DNA of 64,000 nucleotides from DASZUK01 sp963745595 (GCA_963745595.1 CAVUYB010000018.1:1-64000), one strand, 5' to 3'. Counted from the first letter of the stretch, positions 1 to 8,014 are shown. Made by a program: numbers and translations. Notes: a model not told the origin generated them from the sequence alone.

Positions 1-167
1 CGGCCGAGCACGTGCTCGACGACGTCGACGGTGCGCTCGCCCGCCTGCAGGACGGCACGTATGGCCACTGCGACGTCTGCGGCGACGGGATCGCCGACGA
101 GCGGCTCGCCGCGGAGCCGACCGCCCGGACGTGCGAACGCCATCTGCCGCTCGCCCACGCCAGCTGA
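1..167 (+). CDS. DksA/TraR-type zinc-finger protein, C-terminal part
   Basis: The reading frame is open at the window edge (first full codon at 3) and ends at TGA 165-167, so only about 54 C-terminal residues are seen. They contain GHCDVCGDGI followed about 20 residues later by RTCERH. This is the C-x2-C ... C-x2-H zinc ribbon of the DksA/TraR family, which in full-length members binds RNA polymerase through the secondary channel. The acidic helix before the finger (VLDDVDGALARLQDGTYG) fits the family, where a short helix and 'G-x-Y-G-x-C' lead into the ribbon. The N-terminal coiled coil lies outside the window, so it cannot be told whether this is a true DksA or one of the short TraR-like proteins common in actinobacteria. 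Confidence 0.8.
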   Translation, partial: AEHVLDDVDGALARLQDGTYGHCDVCGDGIADERLAAEPTARTCERHLPLAHAS

Positions 168-325
168 GCCCTGCCCTTCCGCCGTCCACGGCCGGCCCGG
201 ATCTGAGGCCTAAAGGTGTCTAAGACCGGGCGACCTCGCCTCAGAAAGTGGACCAACAGGAGCCGCACCTCCGTCACCACGACGGCGGTAGGGCCATCTG
301 ATACGTTATTCGATATCATGAAGGA

Positions 326-934
326 GTGAAGAGGAACGGTGCCGCCGCGCTCCTCGCCGAGGCCCGTCATCGTCGCGGACTGACCCAGCGGGAACTGGCG
401 ACCCGGGCCGGCGTTCCGCAGTCGACGATCGCCGCCATCGAGGCCGGACGACGCAACCCGACGGTCGACCTTCTCGCCCGTATCACCGAGCGCGGCGGGC
501 TCGGTCTCGAGCTCCGGGTGACACGGGCTCGGAGGATTCGGCTGCTGCCACCGGGCGACGGGTGGCCGAGGCTCTCGCCACAGCCGATCACGACCCCAGG
601 TGGCGGGAGGACGCCGCCTTGCGAGCCGTGCTCGACCTCCGGGACCGGCTGCTGCGGGCCGACGGCGCGGCGCTGGCCGCACTGGTCGCTGATGCCCCGA
701 CCCTGTCCGGGGAGCGGCCGTTGGGACGCCTTCGTCGCCGGCGTCGTGGAAGAGATCTGCTGTCGTGCGGACCAGAACCCCCCGCCATGGACCCAGGAAC
801 CGGAGCGGTTCACCCGTCCGTTCTGGTACCTGGCCGACGGGGAGACCTTTCGGGAGTGGGAGCTGCTGACCGTCCCGGCCGCGCTGCTCCGCCACGGCGT
901 CCTCGCTGCGGCCAGGGAACTGGAGAGCGTGTGA
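326..934 (+). CDS. XRE-family DNA-binding protein paired with DUF6036 gene; middle third frameshifted
   Basis: Residues 1-60 form a clear XRE helix-turn-helix (RRGLTQRELATRAGVPQSTI, then EAGRRNPTVDLL). The C-terminal third (WDAFVAGVVEEI to ARELESV) also looks genuine. The part between, about nt 530-720, is Pro/Cys/Arg-rich nonsense in this frame. The neighbouring frame reads a plausible helical protein there (EALATADHDPRWREDAALRA, then LVADAPTLSGERP). Two compensating single-base indels, near 530 and near 720, would restore one continuous protein. The gene ends in GTGA shared with the next start (931-934), so the two are translationally coupled. By context it is probably the regulator or antitoxin partner of the downstream nucleotidyltransferase. 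The ATG at 326 follows GAAGGAGTG only a few bases upstream. Confidence 0.65.
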   Translation: MKRNGAAALLAEARHRRGLTQRELATRAGVPQSTIAAIEAGRRNPTVDLLARITERGGLGLELRVTRARRIRLLPPGDGWPRLSPQPITTPGGGRTPPCEPCSTSGTGCCGPTARRWPHWSLMPRPCPGSGRWDAFVAGVVEEICCRADQNPPPWTQEPERFTRPFWYLADGETFREWELLTVPAALLRHGVLAAARELESV

Positions 935-1563
935 CCATCAGCGGCGTCGAGATGGAAGCGGCGCTCGGCGCGCTCGGGGCGAAGCTGAAGACCGAAGGTG
1001 TCCGCGCCAAGCTGTGGCTGGTCGGCGGCGCCGTCATGGTGCTGTCCCACCAGTCGAGGATCGCCACCGGCGACATCGACGCGGTGGCCCGACCAGCCGA
1101 GGCGGTGTTCGCCGCCGCCCGCGACGTCGGCATCGAACGGGGCCTTCCCCCCGAGTGGCTGAACGACCACGCCAAGGTCTACCTCCCCCTCGCCGTCGAG
1201 CCGACGTGGCGACCGATCCGGACCTACGGGAACCTCGAGGTCTTCGCCGCCGACCCCCGGATGATGTTGGCGATGAAGCTCCGAGCCCTGCGGGGCCGGC
1301 GGGACCAGGACGACATCCGGGTGCTCCTCGAGGCGACCGGGGTCACCTCGCCGGCCGAAGCCGTCGCCGTCTACGAGGAGTTCTTTCCCGAGGACCCGCT
1401 CTCGGACGGCGCCAAGCGCTTTCTCGCCGAGGAGTTCGCGCTCCCCGACCGACGACGAGGTCGACGCCGAAGGAGGTCTCCCTCCTCGGTCGGTACTGGG
1501 CCACCTCGAGCAGGGGGAAATTGTCCCATCGGCTCGTCGCCCAGGACGATGAGGGGGTGTTGA
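931..1563 (+). CDS. DUF6036-type nucleotidyltransferase (AbiEii-like)
   Basis: Starts at GTG 931, overlapping the stop of the XRE gene by four bases. The N-terminal part has LWLVGGAVMVL followed by RIATGDIDAV. This is the GG...D-x-D pattern of the minimal nucleotidyltransferase fold as found in DUF6036 and AbiEii-like proteins. MMLAMKLRALRGRRDQDDI is the usual later motif, with the conserved K..A...R..D.D. Such proteins are commonly encoded beside a small regulator and several act as toxins of toxin-antitoxin or abortive-infection pairs. That role is inferred here from family and arrangement. Family-like sequence ends near 1440 (FLAEEFALPD). The remaining 40 residues are Arg/Pro-rich and probably follow another frameshift or loss of the natural stop. 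Confidence 0.7.
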   Translation: MTISGVEMEAALGALGAKLKTEGVRAKLWLVGGAVMVLSHQSRIATGDIDAVARPAEAVFAAARDVGIERGLPPEWLNDHAKVYLPLAVEPTWRPIRTYGNLEVFAADPRMMLAMKLRALRGRRDQDDIRVLLEATGVTSPAEAVAVYEEFFPEDPLSDGAKRFLAEEFALPDRRRGRRRRRSPSSVGTGPPRAGGNCPIGSSPRTMRGC

Positions 1564-1661
1564 CCGTTTGTGGCGAGCACCTCGAGCCAGAGAACGTCGT
1601 GCTGACCCGGCAACCCAAGGGCTCGGCGTGCCCGCGCTGCACCCGCCTGCACCGCTCGTAG
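1476..1661 (+). CDS. Possible small zinc-ribbon protein, start unclear
   Basis: In the third frame a protein-like segment overlaps the tail of the nucleotidyltransferase ORF and ends at TAG 1659-1661. It reads GRYWATSSRGKLSHRLV, then LTVCGEHLEP, then SACPRCTRLHRS. The C...CPRC pair suggests a small zinc ribbon like those of many short actinobacterial proteins of unknown function. There is no ATG, GTG or TTG at a sensible position. An AAGGAGG lies at 1470-1476, but it is half of a hairpin (AGGAGG-TCTC-CCTCCT). Either the true start was lost through an indel, or this is the displaced C-terminus of another gene. Low certainty. Confidence 0.3.
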   Translation, partial: VSLLGRYWATSSRGKLSHRLVAQDDEGVLTVCGEHLEPENVVLTRQPKGSACPRCTRLHRS

Positions 1662-1692
1662 GCCGTCGCCACCGCGGGGTTACGCTCTGACG

Positions 1693-2319
1693 ATGGGGCC
1701 GGAACCGACGGAGCGCTGGAACGACCTGGGCGCGTTCATCCGTGAGCAGCGAAGCTCGGCCCGCCTGTCCCTGCGCCGGCTGTCCGAGCTGGCCGGGATC
1801 TCGAACCCGTACCTGAGCCAGATCGAGCGCGGCCTCCGCCGGCCGTCCGCGGAGATCCTCCAGCAGATCGCCAAGGCGCTCCGGATCTCCGCCGAGACCC
1901 TCTACGTGCAGGCCGGCATCCTCGACCCGCCGACCGAGGTCCCCGACCTGGCCCGGCAGATCCTCGCCGACCCGCACCTCAGCGAGGAGCAGAAGCAGGC
2001 CCTCGTCCGGATCTACCTGGCCTTCCGCCGCGAGCACGACGGGCCGGTCGACAGCCGGGAGCGGGTCGACAGCCGGGAGCGAACGGACGGACCAGAGCGG
2101 ACCGACGGGCCGGAGCAGACCGACGATGACCACCCGCCGACGGCCGAGGACGGCCACGACCGCCCGGCCGGCCCGGGAGCCGGCCGTGCGTCGGCCGGCC
2201 CGACCAGTTCGGCCAGCAGTTCGGCCGTCTCGGCCGCCTCGGCCGCCTCGGCCGCCTCGGCCGGCCCGGTCGGCGACGAAGACGACGACGACGAGCCGAC
2301 GCGTCTCGCACGGACGTGA
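1693..2319 (+). CDS. XRE-family transcriptional regulator with disordered C-terminal tail
   Basis: Residues 10-75 form a typical XRE helix-turn-helix (FIREQRSSARLSLRRLSELA, then NPYLSQIERGLRRPSAEILQ). A helical segment to about residue 115 follows (ISAETLYVQAGIL, then LSEEQKQALVRIYLAFR). This resembles the Rv0474-type regulators of actinobacteria, which place a short helical region after the HTH. The last 90 residues are low complexity: repeats of VDSRER and TDGPE type, then Ser/Ala runs and an acidic DEDDDDE end. They are encoded by short tandem DNA repeats (18-bp units near 2050, 9-bp units near 2230). The gene is convergent with the biosynthetic cassette and could regulate it, but nothing in the sequence proves this. 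Confidence 0.8.
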   Translation: MGPEPTERWNDLGAFIREQRSSARLSLRRLSELAGISNPYLSQIERGLRRPSAEILQQIAKALRISAETLYVQAGILDPPTEVPDLARQILADPHLSEEQKQALVRIYLAFRREHDGPVDSRERVDSRERTDGPERTDGPEQTDDDHPPTAEDGHDRPAGPGAGRASAGPTSSASSSAVSAASAASAASAGPVGDEDDDDEPTRLART

Positions 2320-2326
2320 TCCGGAA

Positions 2327-2361
2327 CTGCCGCCGGCGGGACGATGTCCCGCCGGCGGCAG
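2327..2361. terminator. Perfect 15-bp hairpin between convergent genes
   Basis: CTGCCGCCGGCGGGA, loop CGATG, then the exact reverse complement. It sits between the end of the XRE gene (2319) and the end of the minus-strand condensation gene (2375). A bidirectional transcription stop is the simplest reading, although there is no long T run on either strand. Confidence 0.6.
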
Positions 2362-2374
2362 TGACCCCCTCCGG

Positions 2375-3708
2375 TCAGTGGATCTTCTCCAGGCGGATCT
2401 GGCCGACGTCGGCGAGATCGGCTGTCGTGAAGGTCCGGAGTACCGTCCTGAAGCGCTCGGCGAGCTGCCCGAGTAGCTCCGGTGGCGCGCACGACGTCGT
2501 GAAGAAGAAGCCGCAGTCACCGTTCTCCTCCAGCGCACAGTTGACGCGGAGGACCTCGTTCGGCGTGACCATCCGGTAGCGCCGCTGCCGGACGCCGTCG
2601 AGCCGGAAGCCGCGCCGGCTGCCGAACATGTAGAAGGAAACGACCCGGTGGGGGAGCCAGTACTCGCGCCGCCACTCCTCGTCGACGTCGAGGAGTGTGG
2701 CCGGGACGGCGGAGTGGGTGACCATGTCGTGCACCGCCCGGATCGTCCGGGGGACGAGGTCGCCGAGCCGGTCGCTCTGGGTGACGCGGGCCTGCACGCC
2801 GGACGCAGCTGTAGAAGCAGCCGATCATCTCCTCGGTCACGCCGCGGTCACGAAGAGCGACGCCGGCGGCGATGAGGAACTCCTCCGCGCCGGCCAGGCC
2901 GTTGAGCGCGGCCTTCAGGCTGGCCAGGCAGAGCACGTACGGCGTCGCCCCGAGCTCCCGGGCCCGGGTCACCACCTTCGCCCACTCGGCCGGGCCCAAC
3001 TTGAACAGCTCGGTGACCGGCGTCCCGGTGTCCTGGCGCGGCCACGTCCCGATGTCGCCGTACTGCTGTTTCAGCTCGTCCCAGTGGGCGGAGGTGCTCT
3101 TTGACCGTGTCGCACGGAGGGGTCGCGGCGAGGTGCTCGAGGAAGTTCCACTTCTCCTCTCGCGCCCTCGGCCCGTCGCCGTGCTCGAGGTAGTCGCGGT
3201 AGCGGTCGGATATCTCCGCGGCCAGCGTCGTGCTCGACGCGCTGTCGACGATCCCCTGGGAGACGAAGAGCGAGAGGATGTTCCGCTTCGGTCCCATCGT
3301 GTAGACCGTCGCCCGCAGCCGCGGGTCCCCGACCAGTGTCAACGACTCGAACACCGAGCGAGCATGGGCGATGACGTCTGTCACCCCGCCCAGGCCGGCC
3401 TGGTCGACGTCGACGACCTCGACCGTCGTTGTCGCCGCGGCCATCGGGTACTGCGCCGGCTCCCCATCCGGTCCCTCGACGAACCTGGCCCGGGCGATCG
3501 GGTAGTCCTCCACCGCCTCGCGGATCGACCGCACCAGCTTCGGCACGTCCAGGACGCCGCTCAGCAGGTAGACCCAGTTGAGGAAGCCGTTGTCGGGCGA
3601 CGCGGTGTCCCGCACGACGGCCGACTGCTGGGACAGCGAGAGCCGGACCAGCGGCCGATCGGGCGGCGCCGTCGGTGGCCGGCCCGTCGGAGAGCCGAGC
3701 GCCCACAT
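2375..3708 (-). pseudogene. Condensation-domain-like protein, two frameshifts, catalytic His absent
   Basis: Three overlapping minus-strand segments join into one protein of about 440 residues with the fold pattern of NRPS condensation enzymes. An N-terminal part has LSLSQQSAVVRD and DYPIARARFVEG. A middle part has LGATPYVLCLASLKAAL and EEMIGCFYS, matching the 'vG.F.NTlplR' region. The third part, ARVTQSDRL to RLEKIH, contains the core around YRMVTPNEVLRVN. Frame changes occur near 3090 and near 2805. The HHxxxDG motif should lie about residue 165, but the sequence reads VSQGIVDS there, so both His and the Gly are missing. It is therefore either not a peptide-bond-forming enzyme or a decayed one. 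The start is taken as ATG 3708. Its place at the end of the operon suggests a role in product release or transfer. Confidence 0.65.
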
Positions 3709-3790
3709 CGCTAGGACGCCCTCAGCGTGATCCCGCAGGCGACGAAGCCGTCCCAGAGACAGAACCGCCCGTTCACGCTGCCTCGCCCGT

Positions 3791-4561
3791 TCACGCCGGG
3801 GCCCCGCCGGTGTTGCGCCAGCCGTCCGGGTCGGACCAGCCGCCCGCATCACGCCAGCCGTTCGTATTGGGCCGGCCGACGACGTGGTGCCAGTCGTCAG
3901 CGTGCTGCCAGTCGTCGGCGTGGCCGCGGCCGTCGGTGCGGCGGCGGCTGCTCACGTGGCACCGGCGGTCGGCGTTGCGCCGGGTGGGAAGGCGGGGGAG
4001 GGTGTCGGAGACGAGGTTGGCGACGAACGACTGCCGGGCCCAGTCGACCTCGACGTAGACGTCGTCGAACCACGCAAAGCGTTCGGTCACCGAGAAGTAC
4101 AGCTTGTAGAAGGCCTCCTTGGCGCTGAAGACGACCGCGGCAGCATCCGACGGACGGCGGCCGGACGCGAGCGCGCGGAGCTCGCCGGGCAGGCACACCC
4201 GAGCGAGCACCTCGTCGTCGACTGTCGCGGCCACCTCGACGTCGAGGCCGAGGCCGATCACGGCGGGGGACCGGGCGACGGCCACCGCGCAGAGGCCGCG
4301 ACAGTGGGCGATGCTGCCGGCGACGCCGGCCGGCCACCGAGGCTCACCGGCCGGACCGTCCGTCACCGGTTCGTCGGCCAGTCCCATGCGGCCGAGCAAG
4401 GCCCGGGCACAGCCGCGGCCGGCGGTGAAGTCGTCCCGGCGGGCGTCGGACCGGCCGGCCGCCAGCACCTCTTCGGCGGCGTGGAGTGGCGTGGCGCGCA
4501 TCGCGGCCGACGCGATGCCGGCCACGACCGGAGGCCGGAAGAGCGATCGCACCGGTGTCAC
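3791..4561 (-). CDS. 4'-phosphopantetheinyl transferase, Sfp/EntD type
   Basis: Transfers phosphopantetheine from CoA to the serine of carrier proteins. The two family motifs are present: GLGLDVE (the D-x-E that binds magnesium) and FSAKEAFYKLYF (the K-E-x3-K of the W/F-S-x-K-E-A block). SIAHCRGLCAVAV before them matches the SxSH.. region of EntD-like enzymes, here with Ala-His. The start is GTG 4561, giving a GTGA overlap with the antiporter stop, so the two are coupled. The natural C-terminus seems to be near the RLPTRR segment. The final 45 residues are a Trp/Asp/His-rich repetitive tail (ADDWQHADDWHHV, NGWRDAGGW) of unknown meaning. The likely client is the carrier protein encoded at 6041-6319. 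Confidence 0.85.
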   Translation of the reverse strand: MTPVRSLFRPPVVAGIASAAMRATPLHAAEEVLAAGRSDARRDDFTAGRGCARALLGRMGLADEPVTDGPAGEPRWPAGVAGSIAHCRGLCAVAVARSPAVIGLGLDVEVAATVDDEVLARVCLPGELRALASGRRPSDAAAVVFSAKEAFYKLYFSVTERFAWFDDVYVEVDWARQSFVANLVSDTLPRLPTRRNADRRCHVSSRRRTDGRGHADDWQHADDWHHVVGRPNTNGWRDAGGWSDPDGWRNTGGAPA

Positions 4562-5835
4562 TGCGCAGGGTTCATGGCGCTTCGGTCTTCGGCCAGGGCT
4601 GGGGATCCCATGAACGGATCCGGCTTGACCCAACGGAGCAGTGGTCCGGTCATGACGGTGGTCAACACGGCCATCAAGACGAAGGCCGAGAACAACTGCG
4701 TGTTCAAGATGCCGTCGTGAAGGCCGATCGTCAGGACGACCAGCTCCGTTAGTCCCCGGGTGTTCATTAGGACCCCCAGCCCCAACCCATCTCGGTACGG
4801 CAATCCCGTCAACCGCGCCCCTCCCATCACGCCGCCGACCTTGCCGGTACAGGCGACGACGAGGATCAGGACGACTGGCCACCAGCCGTCCGAGGCGATC
4901 GTCCGCAGATTGACGGACAAACCCGTAATGACGAAGAAGATCGGCAGGAGCAGCGCGGCGATCGGCGTCACGAACGTCCGCGTCTGCTCGGCCAACTGGC
5001 CTTTCGGCAACGCCGCCCCGAGCAGGAAGGCGCCGAAGATGCCTTGGACCTCCAGCGCTGTCGACGTGCCGGCGCAGAGGAAGATCCCACCGAGGACGAG
5101 GAGTATGCCACCAGGCAGGAGCTTCTGGTTGTCGAACCGCTTCAACCACCACCGAACCGGACCGACGATCAGCCCGACCATGACGGCGACCAGGACCAGC
5201 TTGAGCAGGCTCTGTCCGACGCTGGCCGACACGTCGATGGCCAGGATGACGATGAGCATCGCCCAGCACAGCAGGTCGGACTGAGCCGAGACGGCCAGCG
5301 CGAGCTCGCCGACCGGCTTGTCGCGCAGGTTGCTGTCGGTCAGGATCCGCCCGAGGACCGGGAAGGCGGTCACCGACACCGAGATGCCGACGAACAGGGC
5401 GAACGGCAGGAGGCGGACGCCGTGCGTGGTCGTGTACAGGGCAAAGGCCGCGACGATGCCGAGCAGGAACGGGACGACGGTCCCGGTCAGGGCGATCGTC
5501 GCCGACCGGCCGCGGAGCTTCGACCGCCAGTGCCCCTCCAGGTCGACGTCGAGCCCCATCATGAACATGAAGAGCACGACCCCGATCTGGGCCATTGCGG
5601 AGAGCTGGAGCTGTTGCGGGGCCGGGAAGATGCTCGTCGCCCATCCGCCGAAGATCGTCGGGCCGAGGAGTATCCCGGCGATGATCTCGCCGATGACGAT
5701 CGGCTGGCGGAGCCGCCGGCAGAGCCAGGTGAGCGGCCAGGTGACCGCGGCGATGAGGGCGAGCTCGTAGAAGAGCTTGCTGTACTGCCCGAACTGCAGC
5801 AGGTGGGTCGTCGTCTCGAAAAGAGGGCTCGTCAT
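4558..5835 (-). CDS. Cation:proton antiporter, CPA2 family
   Basis: A hydrophobic protein of about 425 residues with some twelve predicted membrane segments and the Na+/H+ exchanger domain. Recognisable parts are PIVIGEIIAGILLGPTIFG, GVVLFMFMMGLDVDL, SVSVTAFPVLGRIL and LMNTRGLTELVVL, all typical of CPA2 transporters. It lies in the minus-strand cassette between the tRNA and the phosphopantetheinyl transferase, and its stop overlaps the start of the latter. ATG 5835 was chosen. A TTG at 5865 would add ten residues, but neither start has a good ribosome site. In natural-product clusters such antiporters may export product or support ion balance, which is inference here. Confidence 0.85.
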   Translation of the reverse strand: MTSPLFETTTHLLQFGQYSKLFYELALIAAVTWPLTWLCRRLRQPIVIGEIIAGILLGPTIFGGWATSIFPAPQQLQLSAMAQIGVVLFMFMMGLDVDLEGHWRSKLRGRSATIALTGTVVPFLLGIVAAFALYTTTHGVRLLPFALFVGISVSVTAFPVLGRILTDSNLRDKPVGELALAVSAQSDLLCWAMLIVILAIDVSASVGQSLLKLVLVAVMVGLIVGPVRWWLKRFDNQKLLPGGILLVLGGIFLCAGTSTALEVQGIFGAFLLGAALPKGQLAEQTRTFVTPIAALLLPIFFVITGLSVNLRTIASDGWWPVVLILVVACTGKVGGVMGGARLTGLPYRDGLGLGVLMNTRGLTELVVLTIGLHDGILNTQLFSAFVLMAVLTTVMTGPLLRWVKPDPFMGSPALAEDRSAMNPAQ

Positions 5836-5915
5836 GGCACGCAGAAATGGGAGGTAGTCGGACAAGGGCAGTTATTTGGACATATCTCTCGTCGTCTAAG
5901 TCGTATTCTGTGACG

Positions 5916-5989
5916 TACGCCCGATGGGACTCGAACCCATATCAGCCAAGGTATAAGCTTGGTGCTTTGCCAAATTAAGCTACGGACGT
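5916..5989 (-). tRNA. tRNA with anticodon UAU (predicted isoleucine, AUA codon)
   Basis: The minus strand folds into a full cloverleaf. The 7-bp acceptor stem is ACGTCCG with CGGGCGT (one G-T pair). The D stem GCTT/AAGC closes a loop containing GG. The anticodon stem is CCAAG/CTTGG with loop CTTATAC, the variable loop has 5 nt, and the T stem is ATGGG/CCCAT with loop TTCGAGT. The discriminator base is A and no CCA is encoded. The anticodon is TAT, which would read AUA. Most bacteria read AUA with a lysidine-modified CAU tRNA, so a UAU species is unusual. The gene is much less GC-rich than its surroundings and lies inside the halogenase operon. Confidence 0.9.
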
Positions 5990-6040
5990 CTGTATTTGAA
6001 GGTGTGGTATTTGGAGGTGCGTGTCTTTCGCTGAGACCTT

Positions 6041-6319
6041 TCAGTCGGCCTCGACGTTGTCGTCGATGGCTTTGGCCAGGATCGACAGTCGGGAGTCCTC
6101 GTAGAGCTGTTCCGGCGAGAGGGCGCCCTTGCCGAAGTGGTCGTCCACCCGCGAGAGGAACCGGACGGCGGTGAGCGACGTCGCCCCGATGTCGAAGAAG
6201 TCGTCGTCGGTCTCGATCTCGTCGATCTCGAGCAGGTCGCGCCAGATGGCCGCGATGGCTTCCTCCGTACTGGTCATCGAGGTCGACGCCGACGTCGGTT
6301 GGTCGTCGGTGGTGGTCAT
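6041..6319 (-). CDS. Stand-alone acyl/peptidyl carrier protein
   Basis: A 92-residue protein with the four-helix carrier pattern. The core is FFDIGATSLTAVRFLSRV, in which the Ser of G-A-T-S-L is the expected phosphopantetheine attachment site (family consensus 'G-G/D-x-S-L'). The helices before and after fit a PCP/ACP (AIAAIWRDLL at the start, LSPEQLYEDSRLSILAKAI at the end), and the acidic N-terminus (EIDEIETDDDFF) is usual. It starts 18 bp after the stop of the adenylation gene, so both are co-transcribed. It is the probable partner of the adenylation protein and the tethering site for the halogenase substrate, as with CytC2 or the T domain of SyrB1. Confidence 0.9.
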   Translation of the reverse strand: MTTTDDQPTSASTSMTSTEEAIAAIWRDLLEIDEIETDDDFFDIGATSLTAVRFLSRVDDHFGKGALSPEQLYEDSRLSILAKAIDDNVEAD

Positions 6320-6337
6320 CAGCAGTCCTTTCTCGTG

Positions 6338-8008
6338 TTAGTTGACGTTGGTCAGTGCGCCGTCGTGGACGGGCGCGCCGTTGCGGGTACCGGCGACCGG
6401 CCGGCGCGGGCCTTCGAACCGCTCGAGGAGCTGGCGGCGGTCGACCTTGCAGCTCGGCGTCAAGGGGAACCGGTCGCAGAGATGCACGCGGCGCGGCACC
6501 ATGAACGCCGGGAGATGGTCCTCGAGGTAGCGCCGCAGCACCTTGCCGGTGGCGACGGAGCCGTCCGTCACGGCGAAAGCCACCACGGCCTTGTCGCCGT
6601 GGGTCGTGACGGTGGCGTAGCTCTGGCGAACCGCCGGGTGGCGATCGAGGTGGTGGGCGATCTCGCCGAGCTCGATGCGGTAGCCGTTGACCTTGAACTG
6701 GTCGTCCCGGCGTCCTTCGAAGACGATGTCGCCGTCCGCGGTGAAGAAGCCGTAGTCGCCGGTCCGGTAGACGCGCTCGTGGACGCCGTCGATCTCCCAG
6801 TCGACGAACCGCTCGGCGGTCAGTGCCGGCATCCCGAGGTACCCGGTGGCGAGGCCGTCCCCGGCGATGACGATCTCGCCGGTCTCGCCGGGCGCGCAGA
6901 GCGTGTTGCCGGCGACCAGGTAGATCCTGGTGTTCTGGATCGGCCGCCCGATCGGCAGGTTGCGGTCGGCGAGCGGCGGTTCGTCGACCGGGAAGTAGGC
7001 GGCGAACGTCGTCGACTCGGTCGGGCCGTAGCCGTTCACGATCCGTCCGGGGCCGTAGATGGCCAGGGCCCGGGTCATGTGGTCGACGGAGTGCGCCTCG
7101 CCGCCGGTCAGGATCGTGCCGACCGTGGCGATCGTCGTCGGGTCCTCGTCGACGATCGTGTTGAACAGGGCGGTCGCCAGCCAGAGCACGGTGACGCGCT
7201 CGGCCCGCAGCGTGTCGCCGAGCTCGGACAGTTGGATCCGCCGGTCGGGGTAGAGGACGCACGTCCCGCCCCGCAGCAGCGCTCCCCAGATCTCGACCGT
7301 CGCCGCGTCGAATGTGATGGGCGCGAGGAACAGCGACCGGCTGTCGGCGTCGAGCGGGGCGAAGACCGCCGCGAAGACGAGCCGGGCGATGCTCCGATGG
7401 CGGATCGGCACCCCCTTCGGCTGGCCGGTCGACCCGGACGTGAAGTTGACGTAGGCGATGGCGTCGGGCGAGATGGCCGTCGCCGGCCGGACGTTCGAGG
7501 TGGTCGAGGCGTCCTGCTCGCCGGAGACGACCCGGAGCTCGGAGAAGCGGTCGGCGACGACGGCCGGCCGGTCCGTGACGGCGTGCGTGCAGCCGGCGTC
7601 GGCGAAGAGCTGGCGCAGGCGCTCGTCGGGCCACGCGACGTCGAACGGCAGGTACGCGGCGCCGCACTTGAGGACGGCGAGCAGGGCGACGATCAGCTCC
7701 GGCGACCTGGCCAGACAGACGCCTACGACCGTGTCGGGCTGGACGCCGTCGGCGAGCAGCCGGTGGGCGAGGCCGTTGGCGAGATCGTCGAGCTCGAGGT
7801 ACGTGAGCGAGCGGCCGTCCTGGGTGACGGCCACCGCGGTCGGCCGGTCGTCGACGCACCGCTCGAAGAGCGTGGGAACGGCGACGTCGTCCGGGTACTC
7901 GGCCGCGGTGGCGTTGACGAGCCGATGGACGGCCAGGGCCGCGTCGGAGCCGGCGATGCGTCGGTCGTCAGCCGCTCCCGGCGGTCGAGCGAGACCTCGT
8001 GGCCGCAT
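6338..8008 (-). CDS. Stand-alone NRPS adenylation protein (amino-acid-activating)
   Basis: An adenylation-domain protein of 556 residues with no fused carrier or condensation domain. Core motifs in order: FTSGSTGQPKGVPI (A3), FDAATVEIWG (A4), NGYGPTESTT (A5), GEIVIAGDGLATGYLG (A6), YRTGDYG (A7), GRRDDQFKVNGYRIELGEI (A8) and the lysine of LTPSCKVDRRQL (A10). Aligning to GrsA by eye, the substrate-pocket positions read about D-A-V-W-L-G-G-T-F-K, close to codes known for valine. This is a hand reading and may be off at one or two positions. The start is ATG 8008, 6 bp after the halogenase stop. It should load an aliphatic amino acid onto the adjacent carrier protein at the cost of ATP. Confidence 0.92.
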   Translation of the reverse strand: MRPRGLARPPGAADDRRIAGSDAALAVHRLVNATAAEYPDDVAVPTLFERCVDDRPTAVAVTQDGRSLTYLELDDLANGLAHRLLADGVQPDTVVGVCLARSPELIVALLAVLKCGAAYLPFDVAWPDERLRQLFADAGCTHAVTDRPAVVADRFSELRVVSGEQDASTTSNVRPATAISPDAIAYVNFTSGSTGQPKGVPIRHRSIARLVFAAVFAPLDADSRSLFLAPITFDAATVEIWGALLRGGTCVLYPDRRIQLSELGDTLRAERVTVLWLATALFNTIVDEDPTTIATVGTILTGGEAHSVDHMTRALAIYGPGRIVNGYGPTESTTFAAYFPVDEPPLADRNLPIGRPIQNTRIYLVAGNTLCAPGETGEIVIAGDGLATGYLGMPALTAERFVDWEIDGVHERVYRTGDYGFFTADGDIVFEGRRDDQFKVNGYRIELGEIAHHLDRHPAVRQSYATVTTHGDKAVVAFAVTDGSVATGKVLRRYLEDHLPAFMVPRRVHLCDRFPLTPSCKVDRRQLLERFEGPRRPVAGTRNGAPVHDGALTNVN

Positions 8009-8014
8009 CGTCGA

